Shown here in pieces: positions 24,113 through 33,157 of a stretch of DNA of 64,000 bases; position 1 is the first letter of the stretch, and each line of letters opens with the position of its first letter. The DNA lies in contig UQAW01000011.1 in the NCBI GenBank assembly GCA_900539175.1, positions 1-64,000 of the forward strand, read 5' to 3'. The translations under genes were made by a program, and so were the position numbers. The notes under the pieces are model-generated. The model did not search any database, had not been told where the DNA came from, and saw only the letters and a program-made list of their open reading frames with translations. Origin of the DNA: an uncultured Lachnospiraceae bacterium (GTDB lineage Bacteria; Bacillota; Clostridia; Lachnospirales; Lachnospiraceae).

Positions 24113-25735
24113 TTACATCATTCCCATTCCCTGTCCGCCAGCCGGCATCGGAGGTACATCTTCTTTGATTGTAGATACAACAGACTCTGTGGTCAACAGT
24201 GTGGAAGCAACGCTGGTTGCATTCTGCAGTGCGCTTCTTGTAACCTTGGACGGATCCAGGATACCTGCTTTTACCATATCTACATACTCCTCTTTATAAG
24301 CGTCAAATCCGACACCGATTTCGGATTCTTTTACTTTGTTGATGATAACAGAACCTTCCAATCCTGCATTTGCAGCAATGTGGAACAGAGGCGCTTCCAG
24401 CGCTTTCAGGATGATTCTTGCGCCGGTCTTCTCATCCCCATCCATATCTGCAATATATTTTTCCAGTTCCTTTGTTGTATGGATGTATGCGGAACCGCCG
24501 CCTGCGATAATACCTTCTTCTACAGCAGCTCTTGTTGCATTCAGAGCATCTTCCATACGAAGTTTTGCTTCTTTCATCTCAGTCTCTGTTGCTGCACCTA
24601 CGCGGATAACAGCAACACCACCTGCCAGTTTCGCAAGTCTTTCCTGCAATTTCTCTTTGTCGAATTCAGATGTAGTCTCCTCAATCTGCGCACGGATCTG
24701 TCCAACTCTTGCCTCAATTGCAGCTTTGTCTCCGCAGCCGTCCACAATTACCGTATTCTCTTTCTGAACTTTTACAGACTTTGCACGTCCCAACTGATCC
24801 ATTGTTGTATCTTTCAGTTCAAAGCCCAACTCCTCAGAGATTACAGAACCACCTGTCAAAATTGCGATATCCTGCAGCATCTCTTTTCTTCTGTCGCCGT
24901 ATCCAGGTGCTTTAACAGCAACAACTTTGAATGTTCCGCGCAGTTTATTTACGATCAATGTGGAGAGTGCCTCACCCTCTACATCCTCAGCGATAATCAG
25001 CAGGCTTGCTCCGGACTGTACAATCTGCTCTAACAGCGGAAGGATTTCCTGAATATTGCTGATTTTCTTATCTGTAATCAAGATATATGGATCAGATAAG
25101 GTTGCTTCCATTTTTTCCATATCTGTTGACATATAGGCAGAGATATATCCGCGGTCAAACTGCATACCTTCCACCAGATCAAGCTCTGTCTTCATCGTCT
25201 TAGACTCTTCAATTGTGATAACACCGTCTTTCGATACTTTTTCCATCGCATCCGCTACAAGTTGACCAACTTCTTCATCTCCGGAAGATACAGCTGCAAC
25301 TCTTGCAATCTGCTCTTTGCCGTCAACTGTTTTGCTCATCTCGGCGATAATTTCAACTGCTTTATCTGTAGCCTTCTTCATTCCCTTTCTTAAAACAATC
25401 GGATTTGCACCTGCTGCCAGATTCTTCATCCCTTCATTGACCATAGCCTGTGCCAGTACAGTTGCTGTTGTTGTACCATCACCAGCTACATCGTTTGTCT
25501 TGGATGCAACTTCCTTAATTAACTGTGCACCCATATTTTCAAATCCGTCTTCCAGTTCAATTTCTTTTGCAATCGTAACACCATCGTTTGTGATCAGCGG
25601 AGCGCCGAACTGTTTGTCAAGTACTACGTTTCTTCCTTTCGGTCCCAATGTCACACGAACCGTATCTGCTAATTTATTTACACCTGCTTCCAGTGCAGCT
25701 CTTGCCTCTGCTCCGTATTTAATTTCTTTTGCCAT
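24113..25735 (-). CDS. groEL: chaperonin GroEL
   Basis: The 60-kDa chaperonin folds proteins in its ATP-driven double ring with GroES. The 540-residue protein is full length: LGPKGRNVVLDKQFGAP near the start, GDGTTTATVLAQAMVNEG with the ATP-binding residues, PGYGDRRKEML in the apical domain, and a C-terminal GGM tail. Transcription comes from the CIRCE-controlled promoter in front of groES, 85 bases upstream. No clear terminator precedes structured element C, which begins 30 bases downstream. Confidence 0.99.
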   Translation of the reverse strand: MAKEIKYGAEARAALEAGVNKLADTVRVTLGPKGRNVVLDKQFGAPLITNDGVTIAKEIELEDGFENMGAQLIKEVASKTNDVAGDGTTTATVLAQAMVNEGMKNLAAGANPIVLRKGMKKATDKAVEIIAEMSKTVDGKEQIARVAAVSSGDEEVGQLVADAMEKVSKDGVITIEESKTMKTELDLVEGMQFDRGYISAYMSTDMEKMEATLSDPYILITDKKISNIQEILPLLEQIVQSGASLLIIAEDVEGEALSTLIVNKLRGTFKVVAVKAPGYGDRRKEMLQDIAILTGGSVISEELGFELKDTTMDQLGRAKSVKVQKENTVIVDGCGDKAAIEARVGQIRAQIEETTSEFDKEKLQERLAKLAGGVAVIRVGAATETEMKEAKLRMEDALNATRAAVEEGIIAGGGSAYIHTTKELEKYIADMDGDEKTGARIILKALEAPLFHIAANAGLEGSVIINKVKESEIGVGFDAYKEEYVDMVKAGILDPSKVTRSALQNATSVASTLLTTESVVSTIKEDVPPMPAGGQGMGMM

Positions 25736-25819
25736 AATGGTCTGCCTCCTGATTCTATGATTTCTTAGTCACTGTAACTCTTACTCATCTACCGCAAACT
25801 AGCGGTGCCTGAATCGTCA

Positions 25820-26092
25820 TCAATCAACGATTGCCAGAATATCTTCCTGTTTTACAACGATAAATTCTTCATCTTCCAGTTTTACATCGGTTCCTGCATA
25901 CTTGGAATAAATAACCTGGTCACCGACTTTTACTTCCATCTTAACTTTTTCTGTTCCAGGTCCTACAGCAACAACCTCTGCCTGCTGCGGCTTTTCTTTT
26001 GCCTGACCAGGAAGTACGATACCTGATTTTGTAGTTTCTTCTGCCTTTAACTGTTTCAATACAACTCTGTCGCCCAATGGTACTAATTTCAT
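25820..26092 (-). CDS. groES: co-chaperonin GroES
   Basis: The 90-residue GroES caps the GroEL ring. It begins MKLVPLGDRVVLKQ and contains the mobile-loop region EETTKSGIVLPGQAKEKPQ and the later VGDQVIYSKYAGTDVKL. It starts after GGAGGTAATATAG and is the first gene of the groESL operon. CIRCE lies 36 bases upstream of its start codon. Confidence 0.98.
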   Translation of the reverse strand: MKLVPLGDRVVLKQLKAEETTKSGIVLPGQAKEKPQQAEVVAVGPGTEKVKMEVKVGDQVIYSKYAGTDVKLEDEEFIVVKQEDILAIVD

Positions 26093-26127
26093 TCTATATT
26101 ACCTCCTTAAATTCTAAACTGCTCTTA

Positions 26128-26154
26128 TTAGCACTCATTGTACTCGAGTGCTAC
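26128..26154 (-). promoter_or_regulatory. CIRCE operator of groESL
   Basis: TTAGCACTC and GAGTGCTAC flank nine bases. This matches the CIRCE consensus except for the last base, and is the binding site of the HrcA repressor encoded at 54552-55601. It lies just downstream of the promoter, consistent with repression. Confidence 0.95.
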
Positions 26155-26166
26155 TCGGTGATTCTT

Positions 26167-26195
26167 ATATTAGTGATTCTTGCCAGAAATGGCAA
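26167..26195 (-). promoter_or_regulatory. groESL promoter
   Basis: On the minus strand TTGCCA (26195-26190), a 17-base spacer and TAATAT (26172-26167) precede CIRCE by 12 bases. Confidence 0.72.
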
Positions 26196-26456
26196 CCACA
26201 TTCATTTTCACTTTTTAAATTATATTCTCCTTTTAACTCATTTATTCTCTTTTTTTCTAACTTTATCTCATCTTTTCCTTTTTTTGAAATTTTATGCTCT
26301 GTTTATACTTTTCATGCCGCTTTAAGAATTCCTGAAAATGAGAGCTGTCTCTTCTTCAACAAAAATGACGCTTTGCCGACAATATTCGACCTCAAGTCTA
26401 ACTACTGTCGGGCAAAGCGCCTCTATCCTCTTCTTTGGAAACATTCCTGATTCCGT
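26196..26456. other. intergenic region between groES promoter and codY
   Basis: Pyrimidine-rich spacer followed by the codY terminator (26367-26420). No gene or RNA is recognised. Confidence 0.5.
26367..26420 (-). terminator. codY terminator
   Basis: On the minus strand GGCGCTTTGCCCGACA and TGTCGGCAAAGCGTC form a long stem, followed by ATTTTTG, 36 bases after the codY stop. Confidence 0.88.
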
Positions 26457-27260
26457 TTACTCTGCCTTTTCATGACCTTTAAAATTTTTCTTCACCTTAA
26501 TCTCTTCCAGTTCGTTAAAGATATAATCATTCAGCACTTTGATATAAGTCCCCTTCATACCGCTGGACCGGGACTCAATCACGCCTGCACTTTCAAACTT
26601 ACGCAGGGCATTCACAATCACAGATCGGGTAATCCCTACCCGGTCGGCAATCTTACTTGCCACAAGTATTCCTTCATCTCCATCCAATTCATGAAAGATA
26701 TGAATGATTGCCTCAAGTTCAGAAAATGACAAGGTGCCAAATGCGGATTTCACTACCTGTACTTTACGGTTTTCCTCCACATTTTCCTCGTTGACAGAAC
26801 GCATCATCTCCAGGCCTACAACCGTAGTCCCATACTCACTGACAATAATATCATCGATATCATACTGTGGTTCACACCGATACATAAACACAGTTCCAAG
26901 ACGCTCTCCAGCAATATCAATCGGAGATATAATTGCCGTATATTTCTTAAAGTAGTCCCCCTCAAATCCGAGCGTTTCCAGATTTACATTCTCTTTTGTT
27001 GATAGAACACTTAAGAATCTGTCATTCAATAACTCATCTACGTAACCGCCTACTTTGTCATCAATCAATTCTGTAATTTCCTGTACACCTGCACATAAAC
27101 TTACGCCAAGTACTTTCCCTTTCTTACTGATTACCAGAATATTGGAATCCAGCGTCTCTGTCATCACTTTGCAGATGTCATTGAATACAACCTTTGTAGA
27201 ATTATTGTTGTGCAATAATTTATTGATTTTTCTGGTCTTATCCAACAATTGTACACTCAT
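26457..27260 (-). CDS. codY: GTP- and branched-chain-amino-acid-sensing repressor CodY
   Basis: CodY represses nitrogen, amino acid and stationary-phase genes when GTP and isoleucine/leucine/valine are plentiful. The 267-residue protein has the N-terminal GAF domain (about 1-150, beginning MSVQLLDKTRKINKLL) and a C-terminal winged HTH with ASKIADRVGITRSVIVNALRKFESAGVIESRS (about 200-240). The ATG at 27260 is preferred; another ATG 12 bases upstream lies too close to GGAGA. A near-consensus CodY box next to its promoter suggests autoregulation. Confidence 0.97.
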   Translation of the reverse strand: MSVQLLDKTRKINKLLHNNNSTKVVFNDICKVMTETLDSNILVISKKGKVLGVSLCAGVQEITELIDDKVGGYVDELLNDRFLSVLSTKENVNLETLGFEGDYFKKYTAIISPIDIAGERLGTVFMYRCEPQYDIDDIIVSEYGTTVVGLEMMRSVNEENVEENRKVQVVKSAFGTLSFSELEAIIHIFHELDGDEGILVASKIADRVGITRSVIVNALRKFESAGVIESRSSGMKGTYIKVLNDYIFNELEEIKVKKNFKGHEKAE

Positions 27261-27327
27261 CTTTGTATACATTCTCCTTTCTGCTGTTTTTTTCCTGCAT
27301 AAAAACTGTTCATTACATACTATCTAT

Positions 27328-27356
27328 ACTTTATCATATAATAAGCATATATGCAA
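27328..27356 (-). promoter_or_regulatory. codY promoter
   Basis: On the minus strand TTGCAT (27356-27351), 17 bases and TAAAGT (27333-27328), about 68 bases before the start codon. Confidence 0.65.
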
Positions 27357-27358
27357 CC

Positions 27359-27373
27359 TATTTTCTGACAATT
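27359..27373 (-). promoter_or_regulatory. CodY box at the codY promoter
   Basis: On the minus strand AATTGTCAGAAAATA matches the CodY consensus AATTTTCWGAAAATT at 13 of 15 positions. It ends two bases before the -35 element, a position that would hinder RNA polymerase. Confidence 0.65.
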
Positions 27374-27569
27374 TGTAAAATTTGACTTTTAATCAACCTG
27401 TGGAAATAAAATATATTTCACAAAAAAACTCCGTTTTCCCAGCCATCCTTTCCTTACCCAAAACTGAAACATGTCTGAAAATCCATCCCTGTAATTTTCA
27501 GACACGCTTCAAATTCTCTCTTCTCTTTTTCTTACACCTGATTTATGATCTTTCCGACCTCAAGCTGGC
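27374..27569. other. topA-codY intergenic region
   Basis: AT-rich. Contains an inverted repeat at 27472-27504 (arms TGTCTGAAAAT and ATTTTCAGACA) that could end topA transcription, although it lacks a T-run. It is related to hairpins near 21049 and 63257. No gene is seen. Confidence 0.5.
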
Positions 27570-29648
27570 TCAATCCTCGTTTTTCGCCTTCTGTTCCACA
27601 TAACCACATTGATTATCTGCACACATCAGCTTATTTCCTTTTTCCAGCATGTACCCTCCGCACTTCGGACATTTCTTCTCTGACGGCCGCTGCCAGGACA
27701 TAAAGTCACATTCCGGATTGTGTTCACATCCGTAATACTTTCTTCCCTTTTTCGTCTTCTTCAGAATAATCTCTCCCTCACACTTCGGACACTTCACACC
27801 GATTTTTTCCAGATATGGTTTGGTGTTCTTACAATCCGGAAATCCCGGACATGCCAGAAACTTTCCATGGGGTCCATATTTAACCACCATGTTTCGTCCG
27901 CAGACTTCACAGATCACATCGGTAACCTCGTCAGCAATCTCTACCTGTTCCAACTCTTCCTCTGCCCGGTCAACCGATTCCTTCAAATCCGGCCAGAAGT
28001 TGCTTACAACCGTTTTCCATTGTACGCTGCCGTCGCCGACCTTATCCAAAAGAGCTTCCATATTCGCAGTAAAATTCACATCCACAATCGTTGGAAATGC
28101 CTGCTTCATCATGTTATTGACCACTTCTCCAAGCTCTGTGATATACAGATTTTTGTTTTCCTTCGCCACATATCTTCGTGCCAGAATCGTTGTAATCGTC
28201 GGCGCATACGTGCTCGGCCGGCCGATCCCAAGCTCTTCCAGTATTTTAACCAGAGATGCTTCTGTGTAATGCGCCGGAGGCTGGGTAAAATGCTGCTCCG
28301 GCTGAAATTTTTCCAGACTTAAATTGGTATCCTGATCAATCGAACGCACCAGAACATTCTGCGCTTTCTTTTCATCCTCATCCTGGGTATAAACTGACAT
28401 AAAGCCATCAAACTTTACCCGGGAAGCCGCTACGGTAAACAGATACTCATTTCCTTTAATCTTCACTGATGTAGTCTCGTAAACCGCAGACTGCATTCTG
28501 CTGGCTGCAAACCTCCGCCAGATCAATTGATACAGACGAAACTGATCTCTGGAAAGAGATTCCTTCATCGCCTGAGGTGTTCTGGATATATCAGTGGGAC
28601 GAATGGCTTCATGCGCATCCTGCGCTTTCTTGTTCTTATTTTCCGTCGTATCCGCCTTTGCCGTATATTTTTCCCCATATGCAGCGGAAATATATGCTCT
28701 TGCAGCCCCATCAGCCTCCGCTGAAATACGTGTGGAATCCGTACGCAGATACGAGATCAGACCCACAGTTCCATTTCCCTTGATATCAATTCCTTCATAA
28801 AGCTGCTGTGCCAGACGCATGGTCTTGGATGTCGCAAAATTTAAAACTTTTGCTGCTTCCTGCTGTAAGGTACTAGTCGTAAAAGGAAGCGGAGCCTTCT
28901 TTGTCCGCTCTCCTTTTCTGACTTCGGCAACCTTATATACTGCGCCTTCCAGCCCTTTTAAAATTTCATTTAATTCCGCCTCCGAAGCAATGTTCATCTT
29001 CTGCTTCTCTTTTCCGTAGAAATGTGCCGTCAAAGGCTTTTTCTCACCGGGAATTGCAAACTGTCCATCTAACGACCAGTACTCCTGAGGAATAAAGGCA
29101 TTGATCTCCTCCTCCCGGTCTCCGATAAGGCGCAGAGCCACCGACTGTACACGGCCAGCACTTAAGCCCCGTTTGATCTTTTTCCAGAGCAGGGGACTGA
29201 TTTCATAACCTACCATACGGTCCAGACAACGGCGTGCCTGCTGTTCATCTACGAGATCCATATCAATATCCCTTGCCTCTTTAATTGAAGCTTTTACTGC
29301 TGTTTTCGTAATTTCATTAAACGTAATCCGGCGCATCTTTTTTTCATCCAGATTCAATGCCTTGGAAAGATGCCAGGAAATTGCTTCTCCTTCACGGTCA
29401 GGGTCCGTTGCCAGATAGACCTTCTCCGCCTTCTTCGCAGACTTCCGAAGTCCTGCCAGAAGTTCTCCTTTTCCGCGAATGGTAATATATTTTGGTTCAA
29501 AGTCATGTTCCACATCAATGCCAAGCCGACTCTTCGGCAAATCACGAACATGTCCATTTGATGCTGCTACTTCATAATTGGCTCCGAGGAATTTCTTCAC
29601 TGTTTTTACTTTCGCTGGTGATTCTACGATCACAAGATACTTTGCCAC
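27570..29648 (-). CDS. topA: DNA topoisomerase I
   Basis: The type IA enzyme relaxes negative supercoils. The 692-residue protein starts at GTG after GGAGGCAATAAGG. It has a TOPRIM domain (VIVESPAKVKTVKKFLG, LATDPDREGEAISWHL), the active-site tyrosine in GLISYLRTDSTRIS, and three C-terminal zinc-ribbon repeats (CEVCGRNM, CPKCEGEI, CPKCGGYM) with paired cysteines further on. It is downstream of dprA and comM, the common Firmicutes order. Confidence 0.98.
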   Translation of the reverse strand: MAKYLVIVESPAKVKTVKKFLGANYEVAASNGHVRDLPKSRLGIDVEHDFEPKYITIRGKGELLAGLRKSAKKAEKVYLATDPDREGEAISWHLSKALNLDEKKMRRITFNEITKTAVKASIKEARDIDMDLVDEQQARRCLDRMVGYEISPLLWKKIKRGLSAGRVQSVALRLIGDREEEINAFIPQEYWSLDGQFAIPGEKKPLTAHFYGKEKQKMNIASEAELNEILKGLEGAVYKVAEVRKGERTKKAPLPFTTSTLQQEAAKVLNFATSKTMRLAQQLYEGIDIKGNGTVGLISYLRTDSTRISAEADGAARAYISAAYGEKYTAKADTTENKNKKAQDAHEAIRPTDISRTPQAMKESLSRDQFRLYQLIWRRFAASRMQSAVYETTSVKIKGNEYLFTVAASRVKFDGFMSVYTQDEDEKKAQNVLVRSIDQDTNLSLEKFQPEQHFTQPPAHYTEASLVKILEELGIGRPSTYAPTITTILARRYVAKENKNLYITELGEVVNNMMKQAFPTIVDVNFTANMEALLDKVGDGSVQWKTVVSNFWPDLKESVDRAEEELEQVEIADEVTDVICEVCGRNMVVKYGPHGKFLACPGFPDCKNTKPYLEKIGVKCPKCEGEIILKKTKKGRKYYGCEHNPECDFMSWQRPSEKKCPKCGGYMLEKGNKLMCADNQCGYVEQKAKNED

Positions 29649-29774
29649 CCTTATTGCCTCCTGATTTGTAACTGTTTCATACCTTCATAGTTGTCTGATT
29701 TTAACCTCAAATTGAAACCACTATACACCAATTTTTTTCTTCTTGCAAGTTCTTTTTCGATACTCCACTTCCAA

Positions 29775-30677
29775 TCAGACCATCTTTTCGTAGGATTCCC
29801 CAAATTTTCTCCAATAATTTCTGGGGAATTCTTCCACAAATCCTTTCGCCTGCAGCTCCAGTAAAATCTTTGACAGTTCAGGCATCTGCATTTTGGTTTC
29901 TTCCGTCAGCGTCCCCAGATGTTTCGGTGTTATCTCCAGACACTCATATACCTTTTGTATCTCCTGTGTTAACCCATTCTTACAATTTCTTTTTTTTCTT
30001 TCAAGGTTTTTCTGATACCGGACTCCCAGTTCTTCCATAATGCACTCGGGACTATAAGCTACCCCTGCCCCCTGATACAACAGATAGTTGCACCCTTTGC
30101 TTAAGGAATCTCCCACCCTGCCCGGAAGTGCAAACACGGACTTTCCCTGCTCAAGAGCATAATCTGCAGTAATCAAGGAACCGCTCCGCTCTTTTGCCTC
30201 CACAATCAGCACTGCATCTGATAAGCCACTTATAATTCGATTCCGAACCGGAAAATGCCACGCCTCTGGAGCAGATCCCATAGGAAATTCCGAAAGTACA
30301 CCACCGCCTTCTGATAAAATTTGCCTGTAAAGCGGATAATTCTCTTTCGGATAACAGATATCCACACCGCATCCCAGAACAGCAAAGGTTTTTCCACCTC
30401 CTGCCAGTGCACCTTCGTGTGCACTGGCATCAATCCCATATGCAAGTCCGCTGATAATCTGAATTCCATGCTCTGCTAAAATTTTTGCATAGGCGTACGC
30501 CTGCTGCCTTCCATAAGCAGAACACATCCGCGCTCCCGCAATGGCAACCGAGGGGATGTCCTCATCCGGGAGAGCCCCTTTCACATACAGGCCTGCCGGC
30601 ATTCTGGACAGCGCTTTCAGCCGTCCGGGATATCTGCCCTCTTCCCTTCCATAATATTCAACCGCTCTTTCTGTCAT
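29775..30677 (-). CDS. dprA: DNA-processing protein DprA, short form
   Basis: DprA loads RecA on incoming single-stranded DNA in transformation. The Rossmann-like core is complete: IAGARMCSAYGRQQAYAYAKILAE, then GLAYGIDASAHEGAL, LGCGVDICYPKENYPLY, RNRIISGLSDAVLIVEAKERSGSLITAD and ALPGRVGDSLSKGCNYLL. A C-terminal winged helix follows (TPKHLGTLTEETKMQMPELSKIL). At 300 residues it lacks the N-terminal SAM-like domain, and only 18 bases separate it from comM, so that part is absent, not missed. The start ribosome site is weak. Confidence 0.93.
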   Translation of the reverse strand: MTERAVEYYGREEGRYPGRLKALSRMPAGLYVKGALPDEDIPSVAIAGARMCSAYGRQQAYAYAKILAEHGIQIISGLAYGIDASAHEGALAGGGKTFAVLGCGVDICYPKENYPLYRQILSEGGGVLSEFPMGSAPEAWHFPVRNRIISGLSDAVLIVEAKERSGSLITADYALEQGKSVFALPGRVGDSLSKGCNYLLYQGAGVAYSPECIMEELGVRYQKNLERKKRNCKNGLTQEIQKVYECLEITPKHLGTLTEETKMQMPELSKILLELQAKGFVEEFPRNYWRKFGESYEKMV

Positions 30678-30695
30678 ACGTTTCTTTCTTTATTT

Positions 30696-32246
30696 TCATC
30701 CTTTCATCCATAAATTTTTGTCAAGGCTCCGATAGCAGATCGCCTCGCTGATATGTTCTGTCTGAATCACTTCACATTCCTCGATATCTGCTATCGTTCT
30801 TGCAACTTTAATAATTCTGTGGTAGCCGCGGGCACTGATCCCATAACTTTGAAATGCCTGCTTCAAAAGCTTTTTCCCGTCTCTGGTAACCGGACAAAAA
30901 TCTTCAATCTCACCCGGCGTCAATTCACTATTATACCGGACCATCCTTCGCTTATTGTCACATCTTTCGGCTTCTGTATAACGTTCTCTTTGCGATTGCT
31001 GCACCCGCTCCACAATTTTTCGCAATTTTTTCGAAGATTCCCCTCTTTTTCCATCTCCGGTCAGTGTCTCATAACTAAGTGCCGGTACCTCCACGCACAA
31101 ATCCATACGGTCCAGAAGCGGCTGACTGATTTTATTCAGGTAACGAAGCACCCCCTGCATGGTGCAGGTGCAACGGTTCATATCCGGATAGTACCCGCAC
31201 GGACAAGGATTCATGGCACCCACAAGCATAAAGTTCGCCGGAAATATGTATCTGCCCCCTGTTCTGGCTATTGCAATCTGCCGTTCCTCCAACGGCTGGC
31301 GCAAAATCTCAATTGTATGCCTGGATACCTCTGCCAACTCATCCAAAAATAAAACCCCGTGATGTGCCAGGGTGATTTCCCCCGGCACCGGTATTCTCCC
31401 TCCTCCTGCCAATGCCTGAGGCGATATGGTGTGATGTGGCTCACGAAACGGACGCCTTCTCAAAATCGGCTTATCCGCTGGAAGAAGTCCCGCTACACTA
31501 TAAATCTTGGACAATTCCAGCCCCTCCTCCCTGGTCATCTTTGGCATAATTGTGGGTATCCGCTTTGCAATCATAGATTTTCCGCTTCCAGGCGTTCCGC
31601 AGAGCAATAAATTGTGAAACCCACAAGCCGCAATCAAAGCCGCTCTTTTTACATATTCCTGTCCCATAATATCCTGAAAATCTACTTCATAGTCTTCCTC
31701 TTCCTCCGGCACTGTCACCTCTTCTTCCCCCGGCAAGCCTTCACAGCAAAAACGGATTAATTGTTCCAGGGATTCCACCCCGACTACCTGAATCCCCTCT
31801 ACGATTTTTCCTTCTATTATATTATCCCTAGGGATCACACATCTTTTGCACCCCAGTTCCCTCGCCAACAATACGGTAGGCAGTACCCCGGTAACGCCCT
31901 GAATCCCCCCATTCAACCGTACTTCTCCAATAATCATATCTCCGTCCAATGCCTTCGGCGGAATTCTTCCTGCCGCCCTTAATACGGCCACAGCTACAGG
32001 CAAATCAAATCTGGATCCCTCTTTCCGGATATCTGCCGGAACCAGACTAATGGTAATCCGCTTCGGGGGCAGAACTACCCCTACATTTCTAAGCGCCGTC
32101 TTTACCCGGTCTTGTCCCTCCTTTACCTGCATCGAAACCGAACCTACCATTACAAACTGAGGCATCCCGTCACTGACATCCGCCTCCACCTGAACTTTCA
32201 CTGCATCAACTCCATAAATTGTAGCTGATAGTACACTGCAAAACAT
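30696..32246 (-). CDS. comM: ComM/YifB family Mg-chelatase-like AAA+ ATPase
   Basis: ComM is a hexameric helicase promoting branch migration during natural transformation. The 516-residue protein has the N-terminal Lon-protease-like domain (MFCSVLSATIYGVDAVKVQVE; KEGSRFDLPVAVAVL) and the AAA+ core (Walker A CGTPGSGKSMIAKRIPTI near residue 200; HHGVLFLDELAE). A cysteine-containing insert MNPCPCGYYPDMNRCTCTM and the C-terminal MgChl helical domain follow. The ATG at 32246 comes after GGAGGATTTT. It is operonic with dprA and topA. Confidence 0.94.
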   Translation of the reverse strand: MFCSVLSATIYGVDAVKVQVEADVSDGMPQFVMVGSVSMQVKEGQDRVKTALRNVGVVLPPKRITISLVPADIRKEGSRFDLPVAVAVLRAAGRIPPKALDGDMIIGEVRLNGGIQGVTGVLPTVLLARELGCKRCVIPRDNIIEGKIVEGIQVVGVESLEQLIRFCCEGLPGEEEVTVPEEEEDYEVDFQDIMGQEYVKRAALIAACGFHNLLLCGTPGSGKSMIAKRIPTIMPKMTREEGLELSKIYSVAGLLPADKPILRRRPFREPHHTISPQALAGGGRIPVPGEITLAHHGVLFLDELAEVSRHTIEILRQPLEERQIAIARTGGRYIFPANFMLVGAMNPCPCGYYPDMNRCTCTMQGVLRYLNKISQPLLDRMDLCVEVPALSYETLTGDGKRGESSKKLRKIVERVQQSQRERYTEAERCDNKRRMVRYNSELTPGEIEDFCPVTRDGKKLLKQAFQSYGISARGYHRIIKVARTIADIEECEVIQTEHISEAICYRSLDKNLWMKG

Positions 32247-32416
32247 AAAATCCTCCAAATAAATAATAAAAACATGGGAAATCAATGGAAACTACACAAA
32301 AATAATTGGTAAGAAAGAATACACTGAATTGTCATACTGACTCTTATTAAGAAATCCGCTGTGATACGCAGCAGACTTAAGATTTGTTCTATATATTTAT
32401 TATACCTCTGTATCAG

Positions 32417-32448
32417 AACTCCCGTCAATGTCATTTTCAACGGGAGTT
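32417..32448 (-). terminator. hairpin after the sigma factor gene
   Basis: AACTCCCGT and ACGGGAGTT enclose 14 bases, nine bases past the sigma gene stop. The following T-run is weak, so efficiency is uncertain. Confidence 0.55.
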
Positions 32449-32456
32449 CATCTACT

Positions 32457-33077
32457 TTAATTAAAATATCCGCGAAGTTTTATCACAGCATTTTTTTCAA
32501 TTCTGGAAACATAGGATCTGCTGATTCCCATCCTGCCTGCAACATTGCGCTGGGTCAGACCTTCTTTTCCGTATAATCCATACCGAAGACAAAGTACCTC
32601 ATACTCCTGTGCCGTCAGTACCTGCTCAATTAATTTATATAACTTCCTGACATCTTCTTTTTGAAGATATTGTTCTTCCGTATCTTCGGCATCACCTTCC
32701 ATCACATCCATCAGTTGAATCTCATTTCCCTCTTTATCAGTTCCAATTGTCTCATACAGGGATATCTCCTTACTCAGTTTTTTACGGGAACGCAAAAACA
32801 TCAGAATCTCATTCTCGATACACCGGACCGCATAACTTGCCAATTTACTGCTTTTATTCTGATCAAAAGTAGTCACTGCCTTGATCAGTCCTATGGTGCC
32901 TATCGAGATCAGATCCTCCGAGTCTTCCGCAATCCCCTGGTACTTCTTCACCACGTGCGCTACCAGCCGCAGATTTCGTTCTATCAGAATATCCTTCGCC
33001 TCCTGATCTCCTTCCTGATATTTTCGAAGGAATTCCTTTTCTTCCTGCACGCTCAGGGGTTTTTGGAATGTTTTCAA
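32457..33077 (-). CDS. sigK: SigK-type sporulation sigma factor
   Basis: A sigma-70 family factor of 206 residues. Region 2 contains DILIERNLRLVAHVVKKYQ, DLISIGTIGLIKAVTTFD and KLASYAVRCIENEILMFLR. Region 4 contains LTAQEYEVLCLRYGL and LTQRNVAGRMGISRSYVSRIEKNAVIKLR. The closest class is mother-cell SigK. It lacks the hydrophobic pro-sequence of Bacillus SigK and is uninterrupted, so neither proteolytic activation nor skin excision is indicated. The start is TTG after GAGGTG. SigE is the main alternative name but is usually longer with a pro-region. Confidence 0.85.
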   Translation of the reverse strand: MKTFQKPLSVQEEKEFLRKYQEGDQEAKDILIERNLRLVAHVVKKYQGIAEDSEDLISIGTIGLIKAVTTFDQNKSSKLASYAVRCIENEILMFLRSRKKLSKEISLYETIGTDKEGNEIQLMDVMEGDAEDTEEQYLQKEDVRKLYKLIEQVLTAQEYEVLCLRYGLYGKEGLTQRNVAGRMGISRSYVSRIEKNAVIKLRGYFN

Positions 33078-33157
33078 ACAGCACCTCGAAGAGGATTTCT
33101 ATCTATACTATGATGCGAAACAAGAAATCGTGCTTTTCCATGTGTCCTTTTTTTGAG

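Noticed and set aside
24071..25033. 320-residue plus-strand frame inside groEL
   Set aside because: Antisense to groEL, extreme Ser/Cys/Phe content, no support.
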